From contig AP018172.1 in NCBI GenBank assembly GCA_002368175.1, positions 990,001 to 1,054,000 on the forward strand: a DNA stretch of 64,000 nucleotides, given 5' to 3'. The notes under the pieces are model-generated. The model was not told the DNA's origin. It made no database searches and saw nothing but the letters and a program-made list of their open reading frames with translations. Shown one piece after another: positions 10,270 through 19,794 of this stretch. The position numbers and the translations under genes are program-made. How positions within the stretch are numbered: the first letter of the stretch is position 1; each line of letters begins with the position of its first letter. Source of the DNA: Calothrix sp. NIES-2098 (GTDB lineage Bacteria > Cyanobacteriota > Cyanobacteriia > Cyanobacteriales > Nostocaceae).

Positions 10270-12255
10270 TCAGTGGTGGATATGGGTAGTGTTGGAACAA
10301 CAGAACCATGACAATAAGGTGGCGTAAAGCTTTAACGAAATCGGGTGGCGTTGAAATATTTGGTAGATCCGATCGGGTGATGTAGCGCTAACTTCTTGAT
10401 TCTGCTGTGAAAGTCGCCGCAATAATTGAGTATGGCGCAGCAGTAGTTCCGTGGGTTTAAGTATGGGAGTTGTTGATGGAATGAAGCCGTCGGTATCGAC
10501 AGAGGAAGAGAGGTTGGTGGTAGAAATTGGCGCAGCGATCGCTGTGGCAGCAATCTTGTTACCCTGCTTTTCCATAGTTTCCACAACTGCACAATTCACC
10601 GGAATTTGAATCCAGAATTCTGTACCTTTACTTGGTTGAGAACGGCATTTAAGAATTCCTTGGTGTTTGTCTACAACAATTTGGTGGCTAATTGCCATAC
10701 CCAACCCAGTTCCTTTACCAATCTCTTTCGTTGTGAAAAAGGGATCGTAAATACGTTTGATTACTTCCTCCTTCATTCCCGGGCCATTGTCAGCAATCCG
10801 TATTACAACCCATTGATTGTCGATAACTTCGGTACGAATCGTAATTGTTGGGGGTGTCTTTTGGAATTCCTTGGGATCGCCAATGGCTGATGACTCTTCT
10901 AAAGCATCAATAGCATTTGCCAAAATATTCATAAATACCTGATTCAACTGTCCGGGATAGCATTCAATTAAGGGAAGTTCTGCATAGTCTTTGACAATTT
11001 CAATTTCCGGACGGTGAGTAGCCGCTTTCAGCCTATGGCGCAGAATCATCAGCGTCCCGTCAATCCCATCGTGGATGTTGACGGCTTTCATTTGGGATTC
11101 ATCATGGCGAGAGAAGTTTTTCAGAGATTGGACAATTTCCACGATGCGATCGCTACCTAGCTTCATGGAATCCAGCATTCTCGGAAGATCCTCCATGATA
11201 AATTCCAGATCGATACTGTCTAGCTCTGATTCCATATCTGGCGGAATCACACAGAGGAATTTCTGATACTCTTGCAGCAGGTGCAATAAGTCTTGGGAGT
11301 ACTCGGAAACATACCTTAAATTGCCGCAGATAAAATTCACTGGGTTGTTGATTTCGTGAGCAACTCCAGCAATAAGTTGCCCTAAACTCGACATTTTCTC
11401 GCTTTGGATTAACTGAGTTTGTGCGAGTTGCAGATCGTGGAGGGCTTGCTGAAGTTTTTGGGTTTGGGCTTTAGCTTGGGCAGTGGCATGAGTGCTTTGC
11501 TCGTAAAGTAAAGCTTTTTCAATAGCGATCGCAGTTTGCGAGGCAAAGATACTTACTAACTTCAGGTGTTCGGCTTTGTATGCATCGATTTTTGAGGTGC
11601 CAATAGCGATCGCTCCCAGTATCCTTTCCTTGGCTCTTAAAGGTACGCAAATCAGAGCATTAATGTTTTTCTCTCCCCAAAATCGCGGATCTGCTTGCAC
11701 GTTATTGACAAGTTCTGCCCGCCCAGATTGTACAATGTCGCCAATAATACCCTTACCTGGTTCTGGCTGATTTTGGGCAAAAAACTCTCCAAATTCGCCA
11801 ATAATTTCAAAATTAGTTGCATCTGGACTAAGGAGCAAGATAGTTCCCGCCGACGATTCCATCAATTGGCTGATTTCTTGAAGCACAAGTTGAGCAATCT
11901 GTCGTGTATTCAAACTTGTTGTCAGTTGCGTTGAGATATCCTCAAACAAATCAATTTCTTGATATCTCTCCAGCAGTTCTTTAGCGAGTTCTTTTTTCTC
12001 AGCTTCCTGTTTTGCCAAAAACGAGAGTAAAGTCGCTAGTAGAGTTACCTGTTCTTTTCCCACAACCCAACCGATGATTTCTCCTGATAGCTCTATTGGA
12101 TAGCGATTTTCTGAAGTTTGCTCGCCAATGCTTATCAGTTTGGTACCGTCTAATAGTTCAACATCAAGCGCAATGTCGAGCTGAGAGACTAAATTTTGCA
12201 GCAAAGATGGTAACTCTTGTTTATTAAGAATCCTTCTGAGATTAACTGCGGACAT
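10270..12255 (-). CDS. GAF-domain sensor histidine kinase
   Basis: About 661 residues. An ATG at 12267 is also in frame, but the ATG at 12255 has GAGG six bases upstream and is preferred. Order: a degenerate sensor segment (about 5-95), coiled coil, GAF domain (about 105-255, with GKGIIGDIVQSGRAELVNNV), coiled coil, HisKA with the His in GVAHEINNPVNFI (about residue 300), and HATPase (NILANAIDALEES, DNGPGM, GKGTGLGM). The C-terminal 100 residues are Ser/Thr/Pro-rich without a recognised domain. No membrane segments, so it is cytoplasmic. The start overlaps the preceding 101-codon gene, suggesting translational coupling, and the hybrid kinase follows closely. Confidence 0.9.
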   Translation of the reverse strand: MSAVNLRRILNKQELPSLLQNLVSQLDIALDVELLDGTKLISIGEQTSENRYPIELSGEIIGWVVGKEQVTLLATLLSFLAKQEAEKKELAKELLERYQEIDLFEDISTQLTTSLNTRQIAQLVLQEISQLMESSAGTILLLSPDATNFEIIGEFGEFFAQNQPEPGKGIIGDIVQSGRAELVNNVQADPRFWGEKNINALICVPLRAKERILGAIAIGTSKIDAYKAEHLKLVSIFASQTAIAIEKALLYEQSTHATAQAKAQTQKLQQALHDLQLAQTQLIQSEKMSSLGQLIAGVAHEINNPVNFICGNLRYVSEYSQDLLHLLQEYQKFLCVIPPDMESELDSIDLEFIMEDLPRMLDSMKLGSDRIVEIVQSLKNFSRHDESQMKAVNIHDGIDGTLMILRHRLKAATHRPEIEIVKDYAELPLIECYPGQLNQVFMNILANAIDALEESSAIGDPKEFQKTPPTITIRTEVIDNQWVVIRIADNGPGMKEEVIKRIYDPFFTTKEIGKGTGLGMAISHQIVVDKHQGILKCRSQPSKGTEFWIQIPVNCAVVETMEKQGNKIAATAIAAPISTTNLSSSVDTDGFIPSTTPILKPTELLLRHTQLLRRLSQQNQEVSATSPDRIYQIFQRHPISLKLYATLLSWFCCSNTTHIHH

Positions 12256-12547
12256 CAAACACCTCATCTAGAGCAGGTTGCATTCCTGGCACTAAGTTTT
12301 TTAAGGTGAAAACGATCTCTGTTGACAAAAGTTGCAGTCTGAGGTTTCGATCGATCTGTGCGTTTTTGCGCGAGATGCGATCGCCACTACAAGCTTTTGC
12401 AGACTGTTTGATGACAATGAGGAATTGGATAGCATCGCTAACTACCCGATACATTTCTTCGGTAATTTGATAGCCAGGAATCTGAATAGTTGCTTCAGCA
12501 TAGCTATCCGTTCGTCTAGCATCTCCGACAAACAGAGGAATTGCCAT
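12242..12547 (-). CDS. Unrecognised 101-residue protein leading the kinase operon
   Basis: ATG start at 12547; the stop lies inside the start region of the GAF kinase (14-nt overlap with its preferred start). The protein is soluble and mixed alpha/beta, beginning MAIPLFVGDARRTDSYAEAT, with a hydrophobic central part (VVSDAIQFLIVIKQSA). I do not recognise a family. Being the first gene of a signalling operon and coupled to a kinase suggests a small regulatory or sensor partner; that is inference from position only. Confidence 0.6.
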   Translation of the reverse strand: MAIPLFVGDARRTDSYAEATIQIPGYQITEEMYRVVSDAIQFLIVIKQSAKACSGDRISRKNAQIDRNLRLQLLSTEIVFTLKNLVPGMQPALDEVFDVRS

Positions 12548-12764
12548 AACAGTCTAGGAATATACTAAGTTTATTAATTAAAAGTAGTTTTCCCAGAAAT
12601 GTGGGACGTGTAACGATCGAGTGAAGCAGTAACATATAATCTTTAAACTCAGCGTTATAACTTGCTTGTATGCATATATGCAAATAACAGCAGTTCGCTC
12701 GGCAATTAAGTTATTTTACTCAGTACAGTGATAAAAAATTGACTAAAGTTGCTGTTTATACCAT

Positions 12765-13877
12765 TTAAGCTAAAGGCAAAGAAAATTGAAACTTACTACC
12801 TGCGCCTTTTTGACTTTCTACCTGAATGTGACCGCCTTGCAGTTCAACTAAACGCTGAGAAATAGTTAAACCAATACCTGTTCCCCCAGAATGACGAGCG
12901 CGAGATGAATCAGCACGCCAAAAGCGTTCAAACACGTGGGGCAAATCTTGTGCAGCAATACCAATACCTGTATCTACAACAGCAATCCACAGATAAGATG
13001 GCTCAGTCCACACACGGATGATAATTGAACCGTTAGTAGTATAACGTACAGCATTACCTAAGAGATTTACTAGTATCTGTTCTGTGCGATCTAAATCCGC
13101 CAAAACCATAGGGATTGAAGATGGACATTCTAAACGCAGAACTGGGCCATCTTCTAATAATTGGTCGGTAAATTTATCTACTAATGACTCTAACAAAGGA
13201 CGCAAATTTACTCGCTGTATATTAATTGCTAAATAACCTGCTTCTGCTTTAGATAGTTCTTGCAAATCGTTGACCAATCGCTCTAAACGCTTAGTTTCTT
13301 TTGCTAACCGCCGATAGACATCAGCAGATGGTTCAATTTCACCATCAGCTAGTTGTTCTAAGTAACCGCGTACAACTGTTAGAGGTGTTCGCAGTTCATG
13401 GGTCATGTCTCCAATTAGTTCTCGCCGCCGCGCTTCCACGCCTTCTATACTATCTGCCATGCGATTAAAACTAGCGCCTAGTTGATTAATTTCTGGAATA
13501 TCAGACATGGGTAGCCGTGCTTCAAAATGACCCGCTGCAAATTGTCGGGTAATTTGTTCCATTTCGGTTAATCCCTGCATAATCCTTTTAGATACCCAGT
13601 AGCTTAATCCTCCAGCAGCAGTTGTACCAACTATCACCGACCAGAGAGTACTGCGCCGCCAAGCTGTTTCAAATCCTTGCACTAATTCTGTGCGGATATC
13701 AATTAAATCTATTCCTTCATTTTCTAGCCGTTCTAAGTGAAGGACAAAGAAACGGGGAGAAGAGATTTTACTAATGATTACTAGACTAAATACCCCTACT
13801 ATCATCACTACCAAGTGTGAGAATAAGAGGCGCGATGCTAAAGGCAAGGACTTTGTCCAACGCCAGTCACGTTTCAT
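12765..13877 (-). CDS. Membrane sensor histidine kinase, BaeS/HAMP type
   Basis: About 370 residues from the ATG at 13877; a TTG four codons earlier is also in frame. Two membrane helices (about 18-37 and 78-95 from this start) flank a short periplasmic loop of about 40 residues, followed by HAMP (about 96-146), HisKA with DMTHELRTPL (His at about 160) and HATPase (NLLGNAVRYTTNG, DTGIGI, GGTGIGL). A histidine kinase with a small extracytoplasmic sensor. It follows the OmpR-type regulator at 13983 by about 100 nt on the same strand, so the two should be a cognate pair. Confidence 0.92.
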   Translation of the reverse strand: MKRDWRWTKSLPLASRLLFSHLVVMIVGVFSLVIISKISSPRFFVLHLERLENEGIDLIDIRTELVQGFETAWRRSTLWSVIVGTTAAGGLSYWVSKRIMQGLTEMEQITRQFAAGHFEARLPMSDIPEINQLGASFNRMADSIEGVEARRRELIGDMTHELRTPLTVVRGYLEQLADGEIEPSADVYRRLAKETKRLERLVNDLQELSKAEAGYLAINIQRVNLRPLLESLVDKFTDQLLEDGPVLRLECPSSIPMVLADLDRTEQILVNLLGNAVRYTTNGSIIIRVWTEPSYLWIAVVDTGIGIAAQDLPHVFERFWRADSSRARHSGGTGIGLTISQRLVELQGGHIQVESQKGAGSKFQFSLPLA

Positions 13878-13982
13878 AGTGTTTACCAAATCAGGTAAAA
13901 GAAAGAAAAAATGGTTTTGAGCCTCAAGGTATTAGGGATTGATTTATGTGTAGTATATCGATCTCTTCTTCCTTTTTACTTG

Positions 13983-14693
13983 TTACACCGCGGTGGAGTC
14001 ATCAAATTTATAGCCTACTCCTACTACAGTTTTAATAAATGTAGGATTAGCTGGGTCAGGTTCAATTTTTTTTCGCAACCGAGCGATGTGAGTATCAACT
14101 ACACGCTCATCACCAAAAAAGTTATCGCCCCACAGTTTGTCAATTAGTTGAGTGCGGTTCCAAACTCGACCAGGATTGCTGACAAAAGTACTTAATAAGT
14201 TAAATTCTAAAGTAGTTAAGTCCAAAATTTCTGGTGGCTGAGAATCTAACTGACGGCTGGCAGTGCGCTGGTCGATATCTACAATAAAATGTTGACTGCG
14301 ATTAACTTGATGTTGTCCGCCTTGACGGAGGCTACGCCGTAATAAGGCACGCACTCTCGCAACTAATTCTCTAGGGCTAAAGGGCTTGACCATGTAGTCA
14401 TCAGCACCAGTAGATAAACCAATCACGCGATCGATTTCCTCACTTTTAGCTGTAAGCATCAAAATATAAGGGTCTTTTGCACCTGGTTTTTGGCGAATTC
14501 TCGCACAAACCTCTAGCCCATCCAGACCAGGGATCATTAAATCCAAAATAATTAAATCTGGTGGTTGCTCTTGAAACATCCGCAAGGCATTTATACCATC
14601 ACGGCTAATTCGGCAGATAAATCCTTCTTTTTCTAAAGACAGTTGGATTAATTGCGCAATTTCGGGTTCATCCTCAACAATTAAAATATCCAT
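13983..14693 (-). CDS. OmpR-family response regulator
   Basis: 236 residues: receiver (1-120) with E7-D8, phospho-acceptor D51 in LIILDLMIP, T81 and K103 in MVKPFSP, then a winged-helix DNA-binding domain (about 130-232, with LDLTTLEFNLLSTFVSNPGR and RVVDTHIARLRKKIE). It is the partner of the BaeS-like kinase just downstream. It is not RpaA or RpaB, whose N-termini differ. The promoter should lie in the 196 bp up to the NYN gene. Target genes are not evident from the window. Confidence 0.92.
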   Translation of the reverse strand: MDILIVEDEPEIAQLIQLSLEKEGFICRISRDGINALRMFQEQPPDLIILDLMIPGLDGLEVCARIRQKPGAKDPYILMLTAKSEEIDRVIGLSTGADDYMVKPFSPRELVARVRALLRRSLRQGGQHQVNRSQHFIVDIDQRTASRQLDSQPPEILDLTTLEFNLLSTFVSNPGRVWNRTQLIDKLWGDNFFGDERVVDTHIARLRKKIEPDPANPTFIKTVVGVGYKFDDSTAV

Positions 14694-14889
14694 ATAGATG
14701 AAGTAAGCGTATACGCAGGGTCGTTCCTGGCTTGTAATTTTAAGCTAATACGCTTACATATTGCATTTTTTCGTAAGAATCGTCATGACCCAATTGTCAT
14801 TTGTGCTATCTCAACATCAATGACCAATAAATAATAAATCACAGCCAAGAATATTGATGTCCTATGCTTGATAGCTATGTGATTTAAAT

Positions 14890-15594
14890 TTAAAGACTAG
14901 AATTTGATAAAGCACGATAATTATAACCAACCTTAGAATCCTTTTGGATATGGTGTTTAATGCTATCAAGGTCAAGAAAATAGTCAGCAACATCAATTAA
15001 GTTATCGCTAGTTATTGTACGTAAGCTGATTACTTCTACTCGCACTCCTGTACTGCTAACAGCATTTACTGCATAAGCTAAATCTCCATCTCCACTTACT
15101 AATACAGCAGTATCGTAGTAAGGAGCTAAATTGATCATATCTACAGCAATTTCTACATTCAAATTTGGTTTTTTATAATTTTCGGAAGGTTGGAATTCTT
15201 TGGTGACTACACGATAACCATTGCGACGCATCCAAAAGAGAAAACCCTGTTGCTTTTCATGGGAGCGTAAACGAATAGCTGGTGATCGCGAGATATCTAT
15301 TCCTGTATAGAAAAAAGCCCGTAACAACCGCGAATTTTCTGTTAAACGACAAAGTAATTTGAGATAATCAATTTCCAATCCCAGTTGCAAAGCTGCATGA
15401 AATAGATTTATGCCATCAATAAAAATAGCTACTCTACCACGATGAACGCCTTGAAAAAGTAAACTTGATACAGCAGAATCTTGTTTTTTTATTTCTTCAG
15501 CTTCGTCACCACGATCTACGAGCTGTTGGTTTTGCCAATCAGTTTCCTGATGAAGGGGTTTATCTTTTTCCTTGATAAATGTATTCATATCCAT
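14890..15594 (-). CDS. NYN-domain (LabA/DUF88-like) protein
   Basis: 234 residues. After a polar N-terminal 50 residues comes a PIN-like NYN domain: GRVAIFIDGINLFHAALQLG carries the first Asp and the N-x-x motif, DMINLAPYYDTAVLVSGDGD carries the catalytic acidic cluster, and VRVEVISLR follows. NYN proteins are metal-dependent ribonuclease-like folds; the cyanobacterial relative LabA acts in circadian output. Here there is no clock gene nearby, so only the fold is assigned. No C-terminal OST-HTH domain is visible. Confidence 0.8.
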   Translation of the reverse strand: MDMNTFIKEKDKPLHQETDWQNQQLVDRGDEAEEIKKQDSAVSSLLFQGVHRGRVAIFIDGINLFHAALQLGLEIDYLKLLCRLTENSRLLRAFFYTGIDISRSPAIRLRSHEKQQGFLFWMRRNGYRVVTKEFQPSENYKKPNLNVEIAVDMINLAPYYDTAVLVSGDGDLAYAVNAVSSTGVRVEVISLRTITSDNLIDVADYFLDLDSIKHHIQKDSKVGYNYRALSNSSL

Positions 15595-16164
15595 TGTTTG
15601 ATACCTCTAGATTGTCTATCACAAAAGGTTCTGGGGCAATTGGCACTCAATACTCTTTATCGGCTTATTAGCCTAGCAGCATATCCCATGCTGTAAATTG
15701 CTGCAAATCAACATTGCTGCTGTCAATTGTGCAGATTCCAACGTAGAATGTCTGGATTGTGAGTTATGTCGAGACAGATTTAACGAAATATTCCCAATAT
15801 TCTATAGATAGATCGCTGTAAAGCCACTACTGCTGACTTGTGGCTGACACAGAAACGCGGGATTCAATGCGTTTATGCTTCTGTGGCGCAAGCATTGGCT
15901 CGATCTATCAGGATTTATTTGTATTGTACATCCATATTTAACTAAGTTTACTGGAAAACATTTTGTATATTGATCGGGGAATTTTTGCATACCAAGAATA
16001 AGATTTAATTACAGATAAATACAGAGAAACTCTTACTGAATCTGAAAAAGAACCACTGTATCAAAAAAAAAGAAAGAAGCAAAGTCTCCTTCTTTCTTTT
16101 TTATTAATTGTATTGTGGCAACTATCGAGTTGGTGTTCGTAGTTGGGAATATAGTCCTAGATTT
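15595..16164. other. Intergenic region with a nested inverted-repeat structure
   Basis: About 570 bp. GATAGATCG (15807-15815) and CGATCTATC (15901-15909) are 9-bp inverted ends around about 85 bp. Inside, CACAGAA (15848-15854) pairs with TTCTGTG (15879-15885) and AACGC with GCGTT. This could be a small non-autonomous element or a structured RNA; I cannot tell which. A strong terminator hairpin lies at 16066-16102. No gene seen. Confidence 0.4.
16066..16102 (-). terminator. Terminator of the PstS/DUF4912 gene
   Basis: A 14-bp perfect stem, AAAAAAGAAAGAAG (16066-16079) and CTTCTTTCTTTTTT (16089-16102), with a 9-nt loop. On the minus strand the stem runs into nine T residues. It is 63 nt after the stop of the 1209-residue gene. 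Confidence 0.75.
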
Positions 16165-19100
16165 CTAGGCTTCGGGGGTATCCTGGGAGAACTTCTTATG
16201 AACGATCGTAGTGTGTTGTCCATCAGCAGAAGTTGCTGTCATTAGATAGTCGATTAAGCTGTCTGAGAAGGGGATACGCACATGAAAAGTACCATCCGGT
16301 TTCAGTTTAATGGTATGACCTGCAATGTTGACGATCGCATCCGGTTCTGTGGCTCCGTGGATAATCAATTCAGTATCAGCTACAAACCAGAAATTGGGAT
16401 AGAGACGGCTGAAGATGCGAACAGTGGTTGAACGTGCTATTGATACCCAACGATCGCTCTCTGCAACATAACCAATTTCTACAATGTAATCGCGATCGCT
16501 TGTCGGGATCGCCACAAAGCGATCTTGAGATAATTCTTCACATTCATATTGCTGTACAAACTGGGGAGTTTGATAACTCAGATCGAGATCGGTGACGTCG
16601 TAGATCCGAATTGCTAGTTGAGAAATGCCAGAATTCTGCAATACTTGCTTGTCAGTCTCAGAAATGTACCAATTTACATAAGCCCATTTGGAAGTCCGGG
16701 GTGTGAGAGTGATGCTGCTTTCAATTGGTGCAGTATTTGCATTTATTAAGTCAGCATGGTCTTGATTTTCGGTGTGAAGACGACTGAAGACGCGCACAAT
16801 TTCAGAACGGGCTATTGATACCCAATGCTCGCTATCTGTAGCATAGCCAATTTCGGCAATGTAGTCGCGATCGCTTGCTGGGATTGCGATCGAGCTACTT
16901 TCTGTTGCTGGGTCAAATTCATGCTGCTGGATAAACTGGGGAGTTTGGTAACTTAGGTCGATACCACTGACATCATATAACCGCAGCGCTAATTGGCAAC
17001 CTGTATCCTGCAATGCTTGCTTGTTCGCATCCGAAATTCGCCATGAAGCAGTAGCCAATTCTGAAGTCTGGGGTATAAAGCTAATGCTATCTTTGACATT
17101 AGTTGCCGCTAAATCATCAGTATCTTCACTTGGGATGTAGGGATTGCTAAACACACGCACAATTGCGGAACGAGCTATTCTTACCCAGCGATCGCCATCT
17201 GTAATATAGCCAATTTCGGCAATGTAATTGCGATCGCTTGTGGGGATCGCGACAAAGCGATCGCGTGCTAATTCGTCACATTCATACTGCTGTACTAAAT
17301 GGGGATTCTGATAACTCAAGTCGATATCGGTGACATCGTACAGCCGCAGTGTCAATTTGGAACCTGAATTTTCCAGTGTTTGCTTTTGAGTGTTGGAAAT
17401 CTGCCATGACACATAAGCCCACTTGGGTGTGTGGGATCTTAGGTTCACACTGTCTGCATCATTGCCATTTGTTGATGCTTCTACGAGTGATGCATCATTA
17501 TCTTCGCGATCGCTGTAAAGATTAGCCCAAGCCCCAATTCCTGCACCTGCTGCAACAGCACCACCTGCTAATATCTCTAAATTAGGTGATGCGTCTACGG
17601 ATGTTGGTTCTGGTAGATTCGATACTATTTCGATAATCTCTTCTTCTGTGGCATCAGTACTTGATTCAGCTTCATCTGCTACTGCATCTAATGCGACATC
17701 TGGAACATCGGGTAAATCGGGGAGTGTGGCGGCGGTCTCAATGATTGGCAATTCCGCATCCCCTGCTTGTTCGGGAATCTCAGGTAAATCGGGAAGTGTG
17801 GCGGCTGTCTCAATGATTGGCAATTCCACATCCCCTGTTTGTTCGGGAACATCGGGTAAATCGGGAAGTGTTGCAGCTGTCTCAATGATTGGCAATTCCA
17901 CATCCCCTGTTTGTTCGGGAACATCGGGTAAATCGGGGAGTGTGGCGGCGGTCTCAATGATTGGTAATTCCACATCCCCTGTTTGTTCGGGAACATCGGG
18001 TAAATCGGGGAGTGTGGCGGCTGTTTCAATGATTGGTAATTCCACATCCCCTGTTTGTTCGGGAACCTCAGGTAAATCGGGGAGTGTTGCGGCTGTGTCA
18101 TTCACCGACAATTCAGACTCTGGTGAATCCCATATAGAATAATTGGTATTGCCTACGGGATTTCTACCATCTTCAGAATTTGACTCTGTACCAGTAACTG
18201 CCGACCAGGTAGCGGCCCCAGCTGCTATACCTGCACCAGCAGCTACAACTGCACTATCAGTTGAGGTACTATCTTCGGCAATGTTTGATTCTGCTTGAGA
18301 TTGTTCTTCGTAACGATTTTGAGCATCTGATGCAACTATAGGAACTTCTGAATTATCTGAAGTTGTGGCTGGTAGTTCAGCCTTGGGCAATTCGCTAGTA
18401 GCTGCTGTAGGCACTTCTGCTATGTGGGGATAAGGAGTATTGACAACTGCTGCTGGTGCTTCTGTATCCCATGCAGTGTCGCCGTTATTTCTTGTCTCAT
18501 CTGTCAATCCTGTATCAGAAAAACCAGATGGTATGGCGGCTCCTGTGCCACTAGCTATAGCTGGTGTTGGCGATATGGTAGGCTCTTGGGAAGCTGAGTC
18601 TTTATCTGCTTCTTCAACTGCTCGCGGGCGTCTTTTAAGAAACCACCAATAAGACAATCCACCTAAGACCGCTATAGCCAACAAAGGCAATAGTAACCAA
18701 AACGGTGCTTCTCTTTGCATCCTTGCATTGTCATTGGCAGCAGGATTTGCTAATGACTCGTTAGGAGCAGTAGTTACGCTAGTATCTGCTGTAGTATTTA
18801 TAGCCTCTGCTGATGGGGAAGCAGTAACAGCAGTGGTTGCCTCAGGTGCAGGGGAGGTGGTAGTAGTTGTAGCAAATGCTTGCAATCCACCTTGGGCGAT
18901 CGCAGCTGCTTCAGCTGTTCTGGCTGCTTCTATGGCTTGTTGTCCTGGTGGTGCGATCGCAAAACCGAGAAAACCAGCTATACCAGTATTGGGATTTTTC
19001 TTGTAGGCGTAAACTAACGGTTGCGAGAAGGGATATTTCGCATCTGTTGGTGAGGTTTGATGTATCTGAAGAACTCGCACTCCTGGAAGTTGCGATATTT

Positions 19101-19794
19101 GGTTAGCTAAGGCGTAGCTAATTCCATCCTTACCCAGTTGTTTGACAATTTCTGCGGTATTATCATCAGCTATTTGAGTTGCTGTAGAGCCTGTAGCAAA
19201 GTTAGCAGATTTAAAGGCTGGATAACTCCGGAAAGTATTGCGGGTGTCGCTGGTTGTGGGGCGATCGAGAACTTGAATTTTCCCCGGAGATCTGCCTAGT
19301 TGCGACCAATCTGTAATTTGACCCCGGAAAATCCTGGCGAATTGCCTAGCTGTCAAGCTTCCTTTAAAAGGATTGTCAGCACCCACAATGATGGCAATTT
19401 TTTCTCGGTGTAAGCGCACTTGTTCTAAACCTTGTGCTTGTTCTTGTGGGGTCAAACCACGACCGAGTGCTGCTATATCGATTTTTCCATCTAGCAAAGC
19501 TTTTAGTGCCGCATCAGTGCCATTAGCTGCAATTTCAACCTTGGTTCCAGCAAACTGTTTCTCAAAACTTTGTTTCAGATTTTGATTAATTGCACTCAAG
19601 CCACTGGAACCATCAATCCGTACTGTAGTTCCATTTTCCACGGTTGTTGGTAGTGGAAAAGAGGGAGCATTAGTTGCAGATTGTGCCAGTATATGTGTTG
19701 GCACTAAGAGATTTGTTGTCATAGGCATAGTTCCTATGGCTAGCACTAATGCCAGACGGACTATTGCGCTATCTTTTGTTTCTTTTTGCCACAT
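16165..19794 (-). CDS. PstS-like periplasmic domain fused through a membrane helix to three DUF4912 domains
   Basis: 1209 residues. Signal peptide (about 1-38); a PstS-like type 2 periplasmic binding domain (about 50-300, with TVRIDGSSGLSAINQNLK, ARIFRGQITDWSQLG and the TSDTRNTF segment); a Thr/Ala/Pro linker; one membrane helix (about 364-386) followed by KRRPR, so the rest should be cytoplasmic; an acidic low-complexity part; six 24-residue repeats (about 563-700); an Ala/Gly-rich hydrophobic patch near 745; three DUF4912 modules (about 785-890, 905-1000, 1030-1120) each with the YDVTDIDLSYQ-type core; and a C-terminal GATEPDAIVNIAG segment. It probably binds an anion such as phosphate outside and reports it to an unknown partner inside. 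Monocistronic, with its own terminator. Confidence 0.85.
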   Translation of the reverse strand: MWQKETKDSAIVRLALVLAIGTMPMTTNLLVPTHILAQSATNAPSFPLPTTVENGTTVRIDGSSGLSAINQNLKQSFEKQFAGTKVEIAANGTDAALKALLDGKIDIAALGRGLTPQEQAQGLEQVRLHREKIAIIVGADNPFKGSLTARQFARIFRGQITDWSQLGRSPGKIQVLDRPTTSDTRNTFRSYPAFKSANFATGSTATQIADDNTAEIVKQLGKDGISYALANQISQLPGVRVLQIHQTSPTDAKYPFSQPLVYAYKKNPNTGIAGFLGFAIAPPGQQAIEAARTAEAAAIAQGGLQAFATTTTTSPAPEATTAVTASPSAEAINTTADTSVTTAPNESLANPAANDNARMQREAPFWLLLPLLAIAVLGGLSYWWFLKRRPRAVEEADKDSASQEPTISPTPAIASGTGAAIPSGFSDTGLTDETRNNGDTAWDTEAPAAVVNTPYPHIAEVPTAATSELPKAELPATTSDNSEVPIVASDAQNRYEEQSQAESNIAEDSTSTDSAVVAAGAGIAAGAATWSAVTGTESNSEDGRNPVGNTNYSIWDSPESELSVNDTAATLPDLPEVPEQTGDVELPIIETAATLPDLPDVPEQTGDVELPIIETAATLPDLPDVPEQTGDVELPIIETAATLPDLPDVPEQTGDVELPIIETAATLPDLPEIPEQAGDAELPIIETAATLPDLPDVPDVALDAVADEAESSTDATEEEIIEIVSNLPEPTSVDASPNLEILAGGAVAAGAGIGAWANLYSDREDNDASLVEASTNGNDADSVNLRSHTPKWAYVSWQISNTQKQTLENSGSKLTLRLYDVTDIDLSYQNPHLVQQYECDELARDRFVAIPTSDRNYIAEIGYITDGDRWVRIARSAIVRVFSNPYIPSEDTDDLAATNVKDSISFIPQTSELATASWRISDANKQALQDTGCQLALRLYDVSGIDLSYQTPQFIQQHEFDPATESSSIAIPASDRDYIAEIGYATDSEHWVSIARSEIVRVFSRLHTENQDHADLINANTAPIESSITLTPRTSKWAYVNWYISETDKQVLQNSGISQLAIRIYDVTDLDLSYQTPQFVQQYECEELSQDRFVAIPTSDRDYIVEIGYVAESDRWVSIARSTTVRIFSRLYPNFWFVADTELIIHGATEPDAIVNIAGHTIKLKPDGTFHVRIPFSDSLIDYLMTATSADGQHTTIVHKKFSQDTPEA
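17698..18106 (-). repeat. Six tandem 72-bp coding repeats
   Basis: Within the PstS/DUF4912 gene a 24-codon unit is repeated about six times. Its protein core is IETAATLPDLPDVPEQTGD. The middle copies are nearly identical at DNA level, whereas the two end copies have diverged (EIPEQAGD, DVPDVALD; the first unit starts VNDTAATLPDLPEVPEQ). The near identity indicates recent expansion, and copy number is likely to vary between strains. The reverse strand also has open frames here, which are an effect of the repeat. Confidence 0.9.

Noticed and set aside
12671..12682. Perfect 12-bp palindrome TGCATATATGCA
   Set aside because: Isolated, AT-rich and without a second copy nearby; could be an operator but nothing supports it.
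17648..18142. 164-codon Ser/Gly-rich frame on the plus strand
   Set aside because: It is the reverse reading of the 72-bp coding repeats; length follows from repetition, and there is no ribosome-binding site.
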